A stretch of DNA of 18,021 nucleotides, from positions 1 through 18,021 of the forward strand of contig JAEOTK010000030.1 of NCBI GenBank assembly GCA_016839875.1, in the 5' to 3' direction. Under the pieces are notes generated by a model that did not search any database, was not told the origin of the DNA, and saw only the letters and a list, made by a program, of their open reading frames with translations. Every line of letters starts with the position of its first letter. The first letter of the stretch is position 1. The DNA comes from Candidatus Heimdallarchaeota archaeon (GTDB lineage: Archaea > Asgardarchaeota > Heimdallarchaeia > Heimdallarchaeales > Heimdallarchaeaceae). This document shows, piece after piece, positions 1-7,089 of this stretch. Position numbers and translations under genes: made by a program.

Positions 1-3000
1 AATGAACTTGTAACACTAACAATCTTAGGGGTGGAATATCAAATCTACACTGATGGAAATGGATATTTCAGTCTCTTCTATTTTGTTGATCAAGGAGGAT
101 TCATTGAAGTTTTGGTTGAATTTGATAGCTCCTCTAATTATATTTCAACTACATCTACAATCTACTTGAACAGTGCCCCTTGTCAACTAGTATTGACTGG
201 TGCAGATATCTTCCACACAACTGCAAATCCTATCACTTTTGTTGTATTCGTTCAATCACTTTATGGAACAACTCCTGAAGGGATTTCAGTGAATTTCTAT
301 TGGTTTGATGGCAACACATGGATTTTTCTTGATGTTGTAATCACTAACAGTTCTGGATATGTTGAACTTACACCATCTTTTGCTTTTCCATTAGGAGAAT
401 GGCTATGGAAAGCTGAGGTTAGTGGAACTTCAGAATGGCAATTTGTAAGTAATCAATGGATCTTGAAAATTGGAGTTAATACAAATATTAATGTTACATC
501 ACCAAACGAAACCGAATACTTATCTACAATAGAAATCATTGCAATAGTTGAAGATGAGTATGGTCAATCAATATTAGTAGAAGTAGAATTCTACATCAAT
601 GGCTCATATCTTGGATCATCATTATCCAACTCTTCAGGAATTGTTGTTTTTGTTTGGCAAGTGAATTTCGCACCTGGAGAGTATATCATTACAGCTGAAA
701 TACTTCAATCAGGAATGTATCTTCCTAGTACAAATACATGCACATTAAGAATTAATAAAACAGACAGTTTCATTTCTTGTGAGGATGTTTTTACTTACTA
801 TAATCAACTTGTTTCAGTTCCTATCAGTCTTTATTCTACTATGGGTGGGATAATTAACGCTTACCTAACCATTCAAATTCCAGGACAATCTGATGAGATG
901 ATATTAACTAACATGGAAGGTATAGCGATGTGGACTATACCTTTGAAACAACCTGGAATTTATGAAATAGTAATCATTTTCAATGGAGATAATTTCTATA
1001 ATCCTTCTTCTATAACTATCAATCTTCAGATAGACAAGATGCCAACAATATTATCTCTTGAAGCACAAAATCAGATTTACACTCCAACATACTTGATTAA
1101 TGGTTATCTTCAAGATCAATTACTCCAACCTTTGGAAGGAGTGACTCTATCCTTATTTGTGAATGGAACTCTTATCCAGATGACTTCAACTAATGAATTT
1201 GGTTATTACGAATTCATAATATCTTTGGATCCTGGAACATACTTACTTGAAGTTCAATTTCAAGGTGATACTAATTATTTAGCAGCTCTAGCAACAAAAA
1301 CTGTACATATCTGGAAAATAGATACAACGATTCAAGGATCTGTTTCCTGGCAAGATCTAACTTTGATTCTTGAAGCATATCTTAACGATTCAAACAATAA
1401 TGCTCTTGAAAATATGATCATTAAATTTTATCTAAATGGTACTTTGGAAGGTCAAAATACTACAGATAGTTTTGGATACACTTCTTTGAGCATCGAGGGG
1501 ATTATACCAGGTGTTTATGTAATAGATATTGTGTTTGAAGGTGATTCAATTTACAAACAATCATCGCAAGTTATTGTATTAGAACAAGAGAAAGTTCAGA
1601 CCGAAATTGCTGTCAATGTCTTTGAAGGTATTTATGCTACTGTTGCAACTAGTATAGAGATAAGATTAACTTCAAACAATCAACCTCTTGAAAATAAGAA
1701 TATTGTTGTTCGAATTAATGGTCAAGAATTATATGGATTGACAAACAGTTCAGGGTATGCTCTGATAACTTTGGCTTTACTCTATGATTCTGGTTATTAT
1801 AATTTAGAGGTTATTTTTTCAGGGGATGTGGTTTATTCTTCCATAGTCTTCAATGATAATTTTACAATATCAAAAGCTGAAGCAACTATAAATCTAAGCT
1901 TCTATTATGAGAACTACCAACCATGGTTAAATGGAATTCTTGAAGGTCCGACACTTCTAGCTTCAGAGATTGTAAATATCTATGTAAATGGTTCGTTTTA
2001 CTCTACTTTGATAACAGATTATCTAGGAGAGTTTCTTACACAGATAGATCTTATTACTGGAGATTATTTGATAACAGTGGAGTTTGATGGTAATCTGAAT
2101 TATCTTGCCACTTCTATTTCCATTGAAGTAACAATCTTCAAAACTCCTACTCAAATTACATGTAATGATTCTTTCAATCAGACTTTTGGAAGTGAATATA
2201 TCTTAGATATTCTATTGACTGATGTTCTTGGCAATCCTATTCAAGCTGACTTAATTATTACTCTGGATGGTTATTATTATGGAACAATCACAACTGATGT
2301 TTTGGGACACACAACTTTAGTTTTGAGCTCAGATATTTTGGTAGCTCTACATCAAATTATAATAACATATCAGGGTGATGCTACTAATTATCAAACATCA
2401 AAGAATTTCACATTTTACACTAAATTTTACATCGATTTAGTTGATTTTTCTTCATTACCTGAAACATATGGTCAAGAAGGTATGATTTCGGGGCAAATAA
2501 GCACTTTTGGAGCCCTTTTAGATGATGTTGATATGATTTTGATAATAAATGGTCAAAATTTCCTTACACAAACCGATTCTGAAGGTAATTTTACTTTCTT
2601 ATTGGATCCTTTCCTTGAAGCTGGAATGTATTTTGTTATACTTAGAGTAATTGAAAACGATATTGTGTTCTACTATGAATACACGTTCTGGATTGAAAGA
2701 GAAAAAGGACCAGTCGATATCACAGTTAACCCTTTGGAGCAAGTTTTTAATCAAGATGCAAACATTCAGGGAACCGTAACTTTTCTGGGAACCCAAATAC
2801 AAAATGCACTTGTTTATGTTTATATCAATAATGTGAATATGGGAACTTTAGTTACAGATGGAAATGGAGATTTCCTTATTCCAATTGAATGGTTACAGCT
2901 TTCTCCTGGTATTTACAATCTAACAATTTTTGTTGTATTGAATGATCTCAACATCAAAGATACAGCAATAGATTTTGTTTTTGAATCTTTAAGGGATGAA

Positions 3001-3855
3001 CTTGAATTAGAAATAATATGGAATGACAATAAAGTGGAAGAATACATAAAATTGATTGTTTCTTTTGTTGATTCGAACGACCTTAGAATATCAGGTCTTA
3101 CATTCTCTGTTTTCATAAATGGAACAGAAATCCTAGAATCTTCTGAGGAAAATGGATTCACAACTTTGCTTTATTATATTGAACAGGGAGGTTTGTTAGA
3201 GATTATAATAGTTGTAGCTAGGAGCGGATTCTACCTCGAATATCAGACTACATTACAAATTCCTGTAACACGAGCTGATAGCCAGATTATTTCCAATGAT
3301 ATTGATATTCATTATAATAATTCTACAGGTGTAGAGATAATCTTACTTTCAGAAAATAGTATTCCGATAGAGAATGCTCAACTTATAGTTTTCATTGATT
3401 CAGCAGAGTTTCTATATCAAACAGATTCTGAAGGACGAATCTTTGTGGATATAAGAGGTTATGATGTAGGAAAGTATAGTTTAGCGATATATTTTGTTGG
3501 ATCAGTTAGTTATAGTTTCTCAAAATTAGAATTTGAACTTGAGATTATTCCACAAGAAACACTAATTCAGATAGTACAAGACGAAGAAACAATAATACTT
3601 CAGTTAAAAGACCTTGAGAATAGGAGTTTATCTAACAAAGATGTGATAATTAACTACATAGGAACAGATGGAACTGTTGCACAAGAAGAGATGTACACAA
3701 CAGATGAAAATGGGGAAATCATACTTGTACTCAATCTTAAGGAATTAATCAAAGAGATAGAATCACTTGAATTAATTTTTCATGGTGGTGGTTCATATAA
3801 GAGTTGCCTTCAGATAATTGATCTTGAGGATTTAATTGAGTTGGGAAGAAGAGTA
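1..3855 (+). repeat. Tandem protein-level Ig-like repeats (13 complete, 1 partial)
   Basis: Unit boundaries, taken at the recurrent linker strand ending in K or R, fall at about nt 169, 478, 760, 1039, 1318, 1594, 1876, 2143, 2425, 2707, 3001, 3274 and 3556. Unit lengths are 267-309 nt, mostly 276-282. The repeats are diverged at DNA level, with no long identical stretch seen, so this is an old array rather than a recent expansion. Units 11, 12 and 14 are the most degenerate at the G-D-x-x-Y motif. Confidence 0.8.
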
Positions 3856-3954
3856 TTTTCTTCAAGTTCTGGTATAATTGCTACTATTTCCCTCGTAGGT
3901 ATAGTTGGATTAATAATTTCAGTAAACCTTTTTAGGAGAAGAAAAAGGATCTAA
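1..3954 (+). CDS. Giant Ig-like-repeat cell-surface protein, C-terminally membrane anchored (5' partial)
   Basis: The frame is open from base 1, so the N-terminus (signal peptide and further repeats) lies outside the window; a GTG at 31 is in frame but falls inside a repeat and is not a credible start. About 1,317 residues are visible. They form tandem all-beta units of about 93 residues, each with a T-D/N-x-x-G-Y/F turn, a G-x-Y strand, a G-D-x-x-Y motif and a linker strand ending in K/R, typical of the bacterial/archaeal Ig-like group 3 type. The C-terminus has a hydrophobic helix (about nt 3870-3930) followed by RRRKRI, which fits a single-pass anchor with the repeats outside the cell. There are about 23 N-X-S/T sequons, so heavy N-glycosylation is likely. 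Role inferred: adhesin, stalk or cell-wall component. No catalytic domain is visible. Confidence is high for the architecture, low for the function. Confidence 0.9.
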   Translation, partial: NELVTLTILGVEYQIYTDGNGYFSLFYFVDQGGFIEVLVEFDSSSNYISTTSTIYLNSAPCQLVLTGADIFHTTANPITFVVFVQSLYGTTPEGISVNFYWFDGNTWIFLDVVITNSSGYVELTPSFAFPLGEWLWKAEVSGTSEWQFVSNQWILKIGVNTNINVTSPNETEYLSTIEIIAIVEDEYGQSILVEVEFYINGSYLGSSLSNSSGIVVFVWQVNFAPGEYIITAEILQSGMYLPSTNTCTLRINKTDSFISCEDVFTYYNQLVSVPISLYSTMGGIINAYLTIQIPGQSDEMILTNMEGIAMWTIPLKQPGIYEIVIIFNGDNFYNPSSITINLQIDKMPTILSLEAQNQIYTPTYLINGYLQDQLLQPLEGVTLSLFVNGTLIQMTSTNEFGYYEFIISLDPGTYLLEVQFQGDTNYLAALATKTVHIWKIDTTIQGSVSWQDLTLILEAYLNDSNNNALENMIIKFYLNGTLEGQNTTDSFGYTSLSIEGIIPGVYVIDIVFEGDSIYKQSSQVIVLEQEKVQTEIAVNVFEGIYATVATSIEIRLTSNNQPLENKNIVVRINGQELYGLTNSSGYALITLALLYDSGYYNLEVIFSGDVVYSSIVFNDNFTISKAEATINLSFYYENYQPWLNGILEGPTLLASEIVNIYVNGSFYSTLITDYLGEFLTQIDLITGDYLITVEFDGNLNYLATSISIEVTIFKTPTQITCNDSFNQTFGSEYILDILLTDVLGNPIQADLIITLDGYYYGTITTDVLGHTTLVLSSDILVALHQIIITYQGDATNYQTSKNFTFYTKFYIDLVDFSSLPETYGQEGMISGQISTFGALLDDVDMILIINGQNFLTQTDSEGNFTFLLDPFLEAGMYFVILRVIENDIVFYYEYTFWIEREKGPVDITVNPLEQVFNQDANIQGTVTFLGTQIQNALVYVYINNVNMGTLVTDGNGDFLIPIEWLQLSPGIYNLTIFVVLNDLNIKDTAIDFVFESLRDELELEIIWNDNKVEEYIKLIVSFVDSNDLRISGLTFSVFINGTEILESSEENGFTTLLYYIEQGGLLEIIIVVARSGFYLEYQTTLQIPVTRADSQIISNDIDIHYNNSTGVEIILLSENSIPIENAQLIVFIDSAEFLYQTDSEGRIFVDIRGYDVGKYSLAIYFVGSVSYSFSKLEFELEIIPQETLIQIVQDEETIILQLKDLENRSLSNKDVIINYIGTDGTVAQEEMYTTDENGEIILVLNLKELIKEIESLELIFHGGGSYKSCLQIIDLEDLIELGRRVFSSSSGIIATISLVGIVGLIISVNLFRRRKRI

Positions 3955-4009
3955 AGACAGCATAACATTTTTATTAATCGAATGACTAATCTTAATCAGA
4001 AGTTTATTT

Positions 4010-4014
4010 GTGAT
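4010..4014 (+). promoter_or_regulatory. Shine-Dalgarno-like GTGAT before the 51-residue gene
   Basis: GTGAT lies 4 bases upstream of the ATG at 4019. It matches the GGTGAT part of the archaeal Shine-Dalgarno consensus and recurs at other starts in this window (11095, 12105, and 13112 on the minus strand). It supports translation of this small gene. Confidence 0.5.
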
Positions 4015-4018
4015 TATC

Positions 4019-4174
4019 ATGAGTGAAGAAGAAGAAGGAGAAAAGAAAAGATTACCAGATGATGTAGCTAAGGAAATGCTAGCAAAAACTGGAGAGTCTA
4101 GCTCAGATGTAAGTGAAGTTGCTGAAAAGCTAGAGGGAAAGATACCTACCAAACCGAAAGAAGAAGAGGAATAA
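4019..4174 (+). CDS. Small acidic charged protein, 51 residues, unknown function
   Basis: ATG to TAA gives 51 residues, starting MSEEEEGEKKRLPDD and ending in KPKEEEE. The protein is highly charged, with acidic clusters at both ends and a central helix-prone part (about residues 14-41). It has no cysteines, no membrane segment and no signal peptide, so a soluble, partly disordered cytoplasmic protein is expected. Support for a real gene: a GTGAT ribosome-binding signal 4 bases upstream, protein-like composition, and a fit between two genes on the same strand. No family is recognised. It starts 64 bases after the surface-protein stop and may be read from that transcript or from an AT-rich promoter near 3968. 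Confidence 0.55.
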   Translation: MSEEEEGEKKRLPDDVAKEMLAKTGESSSDVSEVAEKLEGKIPTKPKEEEE

Positions 4175-4234
4175 TCTCGTCTTCAAATTTCTTATTTTCA
4201 ATTAACTATTTTCTTGAATTAATTAAAGGGAATA

Positions 4235-4247
4235 TTTTAAATATAAG
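4235..4247 (+). promoter_or_regulatory. porA: Candidate TATA box for porAB
   Basis: TTTTAAATATAAG sits 113 bases before the porA ATG; initiation about 25 bases downstream would give a leader of about 90 nt. A second candidate, GCTATATAG at 4313-4321, would instead give a leader of about 17 nt. The two cannot be told apart by eye. Confidence 0.4.
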
Positions 4248-4277
4248 ATAACATCATTGTTCAAAAACAGAACTGCT

Positions 4278-4337
4278 ATGTTCTTGTTATATCACTGATT
4301 ACTCCTATAGTAGCTATATAGAGAAATTTAAGAACAT
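4278..4337 (+). repeat. Inverted repeat in the porA upstream region
   Basis: ATGTTCTT (4278-4285) and AAGAACAT (4330-4337) are perfect 8-base inverted repeats. Inside them is a second short one, TATAG (4306-4310) / CTATA (4314-4318). If transcription starts near 4267 the leader RNA could fold into a closed stem with an inner hairpin, ending 22 bases before the start codon. Alternatively it is a binding site for a dimeric regulator. Confidence 0.4.
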
Positions 4338-4359
4338 CATAAAAAGGCGTTAATCATCA

Positions 4360-5556
4360 ATGATACCAACTGAGAAATACAAGGACATGATTACAGCAAA
4401 TCAAGCAGTTGCAATTGCAGCTGTTCGATCAAGACCACAAGTTATAGCAGCTTATCCTATTTCTCCACAGACTGAAATTGTTGAATATCTTGCTAATTAT
4501 ATTACTCATGGAGATCTCAATGCTGAATATGTAAATGTTGAAAGTGAACACAGTGCAATGACAATTTGTGTAGCAGCTGAAGGAACAGGTGTGAGAACTT
4601 TTACAGCAACAGCTAGTCAAGGATTAGCATTCATGCATGAGGTCGTTAGTGCAGCAGGAGGTATGAGATTACCAGTCTGTATGTTTGTAGCAAATCGAAC
4701 ATTAATGTCACCTGGAGGGATTTGGCCTGAATATAGCGATTCGATGCCTGAACGTGACGCTTCTTGGCTTCAAGTTTATGTTGAGGACAATCAAGAAGTA
4801 TTTGATATGATTATTCAAGCTTACAAAATTGCTGAGGATTCTAGAGTTCTTCTGCCTATCATGGTTTGCGGAGATGGTTATACTCTTACACACTCAACTA
4901 TGAGTGTTGAAATTCCAAGTCAAGAAGCTGTTGATGAATTCTTACCTTTATACAAACCTGAACATGCATATCTTGATGTTGATAGACCAATTGCTCAGGG
5001 TATCATAGTTCCTCCAGAGTATCATATGGAAGCTAAGTACCAGATGCAACAAGCAATGAAGAATGCAAAGAAAGTTATCAAAGAAGTTAATGATGAATTT
5101 GCAGAAAAATTCGGTAGATCATATGGTGGATTGATTGATACATACCGAATGGATGATGCTGAATTTGCATTGGTTGTTATGGGTGCTACAACTGGTACAA
5201 CTAGAGTAGTTGTTGATGAATTACGAGAACTTGGAGTAAATGTAGGTCTTGTTAAATTACGTTTCTTCCGACCTTTCCCTGCTAAGGAAATCAGAGATGC
5301 TCTGAAGAACGTAAAAGCAGTTGGTGTTTTTGACAGAAGTGTGAGTTTTGGATCAACAGGTCAGTGTTTTATCGAAACACGCAATGCTTTGTATAATTCG
5401 AAAATACCCATGTTAAATTTCATTACTGGTTTGGGAGGTCGAGACATTAGAATTGAAGATCTCAAATACATGTTTGAAAAAATCATGAAAATGGAATCTC
5501 AAGGGGAACCTGAAGACACTGTCATCTTTGTAAATACAAGGGGGATTAAACAATGA
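4360..5556 (+). CDS. porA: Pyruvate:ferredoxin oxidoreductase, alpha subunit
   Basis: 398 residues, the usual length of archaeal PorA. The protein carries the pyrimidine-binding and transketolase C-like domains of the enzyme that converts pyruvate and CoA to acetyl-CoA and CO2 and reduces ferredoxin. Visible signatures: AAYPISPQTEIVEYL near residue 25-40, VESEHSAM, the TASQGLAFM loop, and SDSMPERDASWLQVY followed by EDNQEVFD. The last block resembles pyruvate-type PorA rather than 2-oxoglutarate or branched-chain relatives. A C-terminal Rossmann-like part contains VVMGATTGTTR. The ATG at 4360 gives the normal N-terminus. The stop overlaps the porB start (ATGA), so the two are translated together. 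Gamma (PorC) and delta (PorD, ferredoxin-like) genes, often adjacent, are absent here. Cytoplasmic. Confidence 0.93.
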   Translation: MIPTEKYKDMITANQAVAIAAVRSRPQVIAAYPISPQTEIVEYLANYITHGDLNAEYVNVESEHSAMTICVAAEGTGVRTFTATASQGLAFMHEVVSAAGGMRLPVCMFVANRTLMSPGGIWPEYSDSMPERDASWLQVYVEDNQEVFDMIIQAYKIAEDSRVLLPIMVCGDGYTLTHSTMSVEIPSQEAVDEFLPLYKPEHAYLDVDRPIAQGIIVPPEYHMEAKYQMQQAMKNAKKVIKEVNDEFAEKFGRSYGGLIDTYRMDDAEFALVVMGATTGTTRVVVDELRELGVNVGLVKLRFFRPFPAKEIRDALKNVKAVGVFDRSVSFGSTGQCFIETRNALYNSKIPMLNFITGLGGRDIRIEDLKYMFEKIMKMESQGEPEDTVIFVNTRGIKQ

Positions 5557-6449
5557 AGCTTAAAGACTTACCTTCTGAAGGACCTTATGGTAGTGGAGCT
5601 ACATCGTGTGCTGGTTGTATGGCATCGAACATTGCTCTAAACATCATGAAGATTTTAGGCAAAAAAACTATTGTTAGTGTACCTCCCAGCTGTATGAGTG
5701 TATTCGGTGGAACCTTCCCCAATCTAAACTGGGATGTTCCATACTTCCATCTTCAATTTGGCAACTTAGCATCTACACTTGCAGGAATTTCGAGAGCATT
5801 AAAAATCCAAGGACGAGATGATGTTGTTGTTCTCGGTATGGGTGGAGATGGTTCTACATCAGACATTGGTCTTCAAGATCTTTCTGGGTGTGCTCATCGA
5901 AATGAAAATATCATGTATGTCTGCTACAATAATCAAGGATATGAGAATACAGGTATTCAAGCATCCGGAGCTACTCCTTATGGTTCATGGTCGACTACTA
6001 CTCCTGTTAATTCCAAACATGAGGGCAACCCATTCTTTCCAAAAGATGTTCCTAGAATTCTGATAGCTCATGAAGCTTCATATGTAGCAACTGCTTCAAC
6101 TGCATATACTCAGGACTTCATTAGAAAAATCGAAAAAGCGAAGAAACTCAGAGGATTCAGATATATAGAAATATTATCTGTCTGCAACCCTGGTTGGAGA
6201 GTTCCAACACACATTGGTCCAGAATTAGCAAAGGAAGCAGTAGATACTGGTTTCTGGTTACTAGTGGAATATGAAAGAGGTAATTTCAAGATCAATAAGG
6301 AACCTACTTTTGAAGGGCTTGAAAAGTTTCTCAAAAAGCAAGGACGCTTTAAACATATGAAAGATTTTCAGGTCAAAATTCTTGAAGATTGGTTAAAACA
6401 CAAATACAATGTCTACAAAAATCTAGAAAATCCCGTAGATTGTGACTAG
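5553..6449 (+). CDS. porB: Pyruvate:ferredoxin oxidoreductase, beta subunit (TPP- and Fe-S-binding)
   Basis: 298 residues, normal for PorB. It binds thiamine diphosphate and the proximal [4Fe-4S] cluster of the oxidoreductase. The TPP motif is GDG at 98-100, extending through SDIGLQDLSG to NNQGYENTG (126-134). The four expected cluster cysteines are present: C19 and C22 (SCAGC), C47 (PPSCMS) and C211 (SVCNPGW). The start codon overlaps the porA stop by 4 bases, with the purine-rich GGGGG about 8 bases upstream inside porA as the likely ribosome-binding site. A T-rich stretch at about 6455-6470 follows the gene. All residues needed for activity appear intact; the partner gamma and delta subunits must come from elsewhere in the genome. 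Confidence 0.93.
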   Translation: MKLKDLPSEGPYGSGATSCAGCMASNIALNIMKILGKKTIVSVPPSCMSVFGGTFPNLNWDVPYFHLQFGNLASTLAGISRALKIQGRDDVVVLGMGGDGSTSDIGLQDLSGCAHRNENIMYVCYNNQGYENTGIQASGATPYGSWSTTTPVNSKHEGNPFFPKDVPRILIAHEASYVATASTAYTQDFIRKIEKAKKLRGFRYIEILSVCNPGWRVPTHIGPELAKEAVDTGFWLLVEYERGNFKINKEPTFEGLEKFLKKQGRFKHMKDFQVKILEDWLKHKYNVYKNLENPVDCD

Positions 6450-6485
6450 AGTATGTTTTTCTCTCATTTTATGTTCTAGATTGAG

Positions 6486-6508
6486 TTTTAGGACGTATCG
6501 TCTGAAAA
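6486..6508. repeat. Symmetric inverted repeat downstream of porB
   Basis: TTTT-AG-GACG-TAT-CGTC-TG-AAAA reads as a hairpin: 4 GC-rich pairs around a 3-base loop, a 2x2 internal mismatch (one position can be a G-U pair), then 4 more A-T pairs. It starts 37 bases after the porB stop. It could be a 3' structure of the porAB transcript or an operator in the histone upstream region. No T-run follows it directly on the plus strand. Confidence 0.35.
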
Positions 6509-6595
6509 TTCGTGAGTTTTGAGAAAAAAAATTCACCTGTTTTGTGTAAGGCAAAATACCGACATTTATAGTCTAAACATGCCTAAACCCTCAAA

Positions 6596-6605
6596 CTTTA
6601 AATAG
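6596..6605 (+). promoter_or_regulatory. TATA box of the histone-like gene
   Basis: CTTTAAATAG lies about 50 bases before the ATG at 6654. Initiation about 25 bases downstream of its centre would be near 6626, giving a leader of roughly 28 nt that begins almost at the CCGT-GAAA-ACGG hairpin. Confidence 0.55.
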
Positions 6606-6631
6606 TAGTAAAATCAAATATTTGAATGACA

Positions 6632-6646
6632 CCGTGAAAACGGGGG
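6632..6646 (+). promoter_or_regulatory. Ribosome-binding site overlapped by a GAAA-tetraloop hairpin
   Basis: CCGT (6632-6635), GAAA (6636-6639) and ACGG (6640-6643) form a 4-base-pair stem with a GNRA tetraloop. Its 3' arm runs into the GGGGG (6642-6646) that serves as Shine-Dalgarno sequence, 7 bases before the ATG. Folding would partly hide the ribosome-binding site. Confidence 0.4.
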
Positions 6647-6653
6647 TTATCTT

Positions 6654-6842
6654 ATGGGAAAAGTTAAAGAAACTTTAATCGTAAAATCAAAAGTTCGTGA
6701 ATACGTTAAGACACTTGGTGACTTCAATGTTTCAGGCGATTTCGTCGAAGCTTTGAATGACAAAGTTGGAAAAATTATTGCATATGCTACTAAGAGAACA
6801 GCAGCAAATTCCAGAAAGACAGTTGCAGCCAAAGATCTTTAG
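6654..6842 (+). CDS. Short histone-fold DNA-binding protein (DUF1931-like)
   Basis: 62 residues, basic, with the expected helix-strap-helix-strap-helix order: helix 1 VKSKVREYVK, then NVSGDFVEALNDKVGKIIAYA forming the long central helix, then RKTV-x-x-KDL in the last strap and helix. The opening LIVKSKV, the N-x-S-G-D-F and the RKTV-DL ending match the short histones found in some archaea and bacteria (the Bd0055/face-to-face type families) rather than the canonical nucleosomal HMf type. Role: binding or bridging DNA as a dimer or tetramer. One odd point is AYATKR and AANSRK where many relatives have D/K and G in these positions; I compare from memory. It is monocistronic, with its own TATA box, strong ribosome-binding site and terminator, which suits an abundant protein. 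Confidence 0.85.
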   Translation: MGKVKETLIVKSKVREYVKTLGDFNVSGDFVEALNDKVGKIIAYATKRTAANSRKTVAAKDL

Positions 6843-6877
6843 AATCGAACTTAATAATTTGTTATATATAGGAAAAA

Positions 6878-6960
6878 GCCGAAAGACCAGAGACCTCTAA
6901 GTAAATCTTTGATCTTTTCGGTAATTATTTTTTCTTTTTCTAATTTTTTAATTTTTTCTT
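6878..6960 (+). terminator. Terminator of the histone-like gene
   Basis: An imperfect stem, CCGAAAGA (6879-6886) with TCTTTTCGG (6913-6921, one bulged T), is followed by a long T-rich run (about 6926-6960 with several blocks of 5-6 T). Archaeal termination depends mainly on T-runs, so the T tracts are the stronger evidence. A TATA-like GTTATATATA at 6861-6870 just upstream leaves open a small RNA over the same stem. Confidence 0.5.
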
Positions 6961-7003
6961 AACCTTACATCGAATTAAAATTCATTCAATTAAATTAAAG
7001 AAT

Positions 7004-7012
7004 CTTTATAAG
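7004..7012 (+). promoter_or_regulatory. sfsA: Candidate TATA box for sfsA
   Basis: CTTTATAAG lies 78 bases before the ATG at 7090, predicting initiation near 7034. A second AT-rich candidate near 7030-7042 would place initiation close to 7063. Confidence 0.35.
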
Positions 7013-7089
7013 AAAACAAAAATTATTTAAGTTTTAAATTTATTAGTGTAGGATAATCTAGAATCAACTTGACAAAAAAAAAGATTAAT

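Noticed and set aside
31..33. GTG as the start of the Ig-repeat protein
   Set aside because: The frame continues upstream to base 1 with sequence that fits the repeat, and no signal peptide follows the GTG.
3919..4152. Minus-strand open frame of 77 codons
   Set aside because: It lies opposite the end of the surface-protein gene and the 51-residue gene. The plus-strand frame has a ribosome-binding signal and protein-like charge pattern; the minus-strand translation is serine-rich low-complexity with no support.
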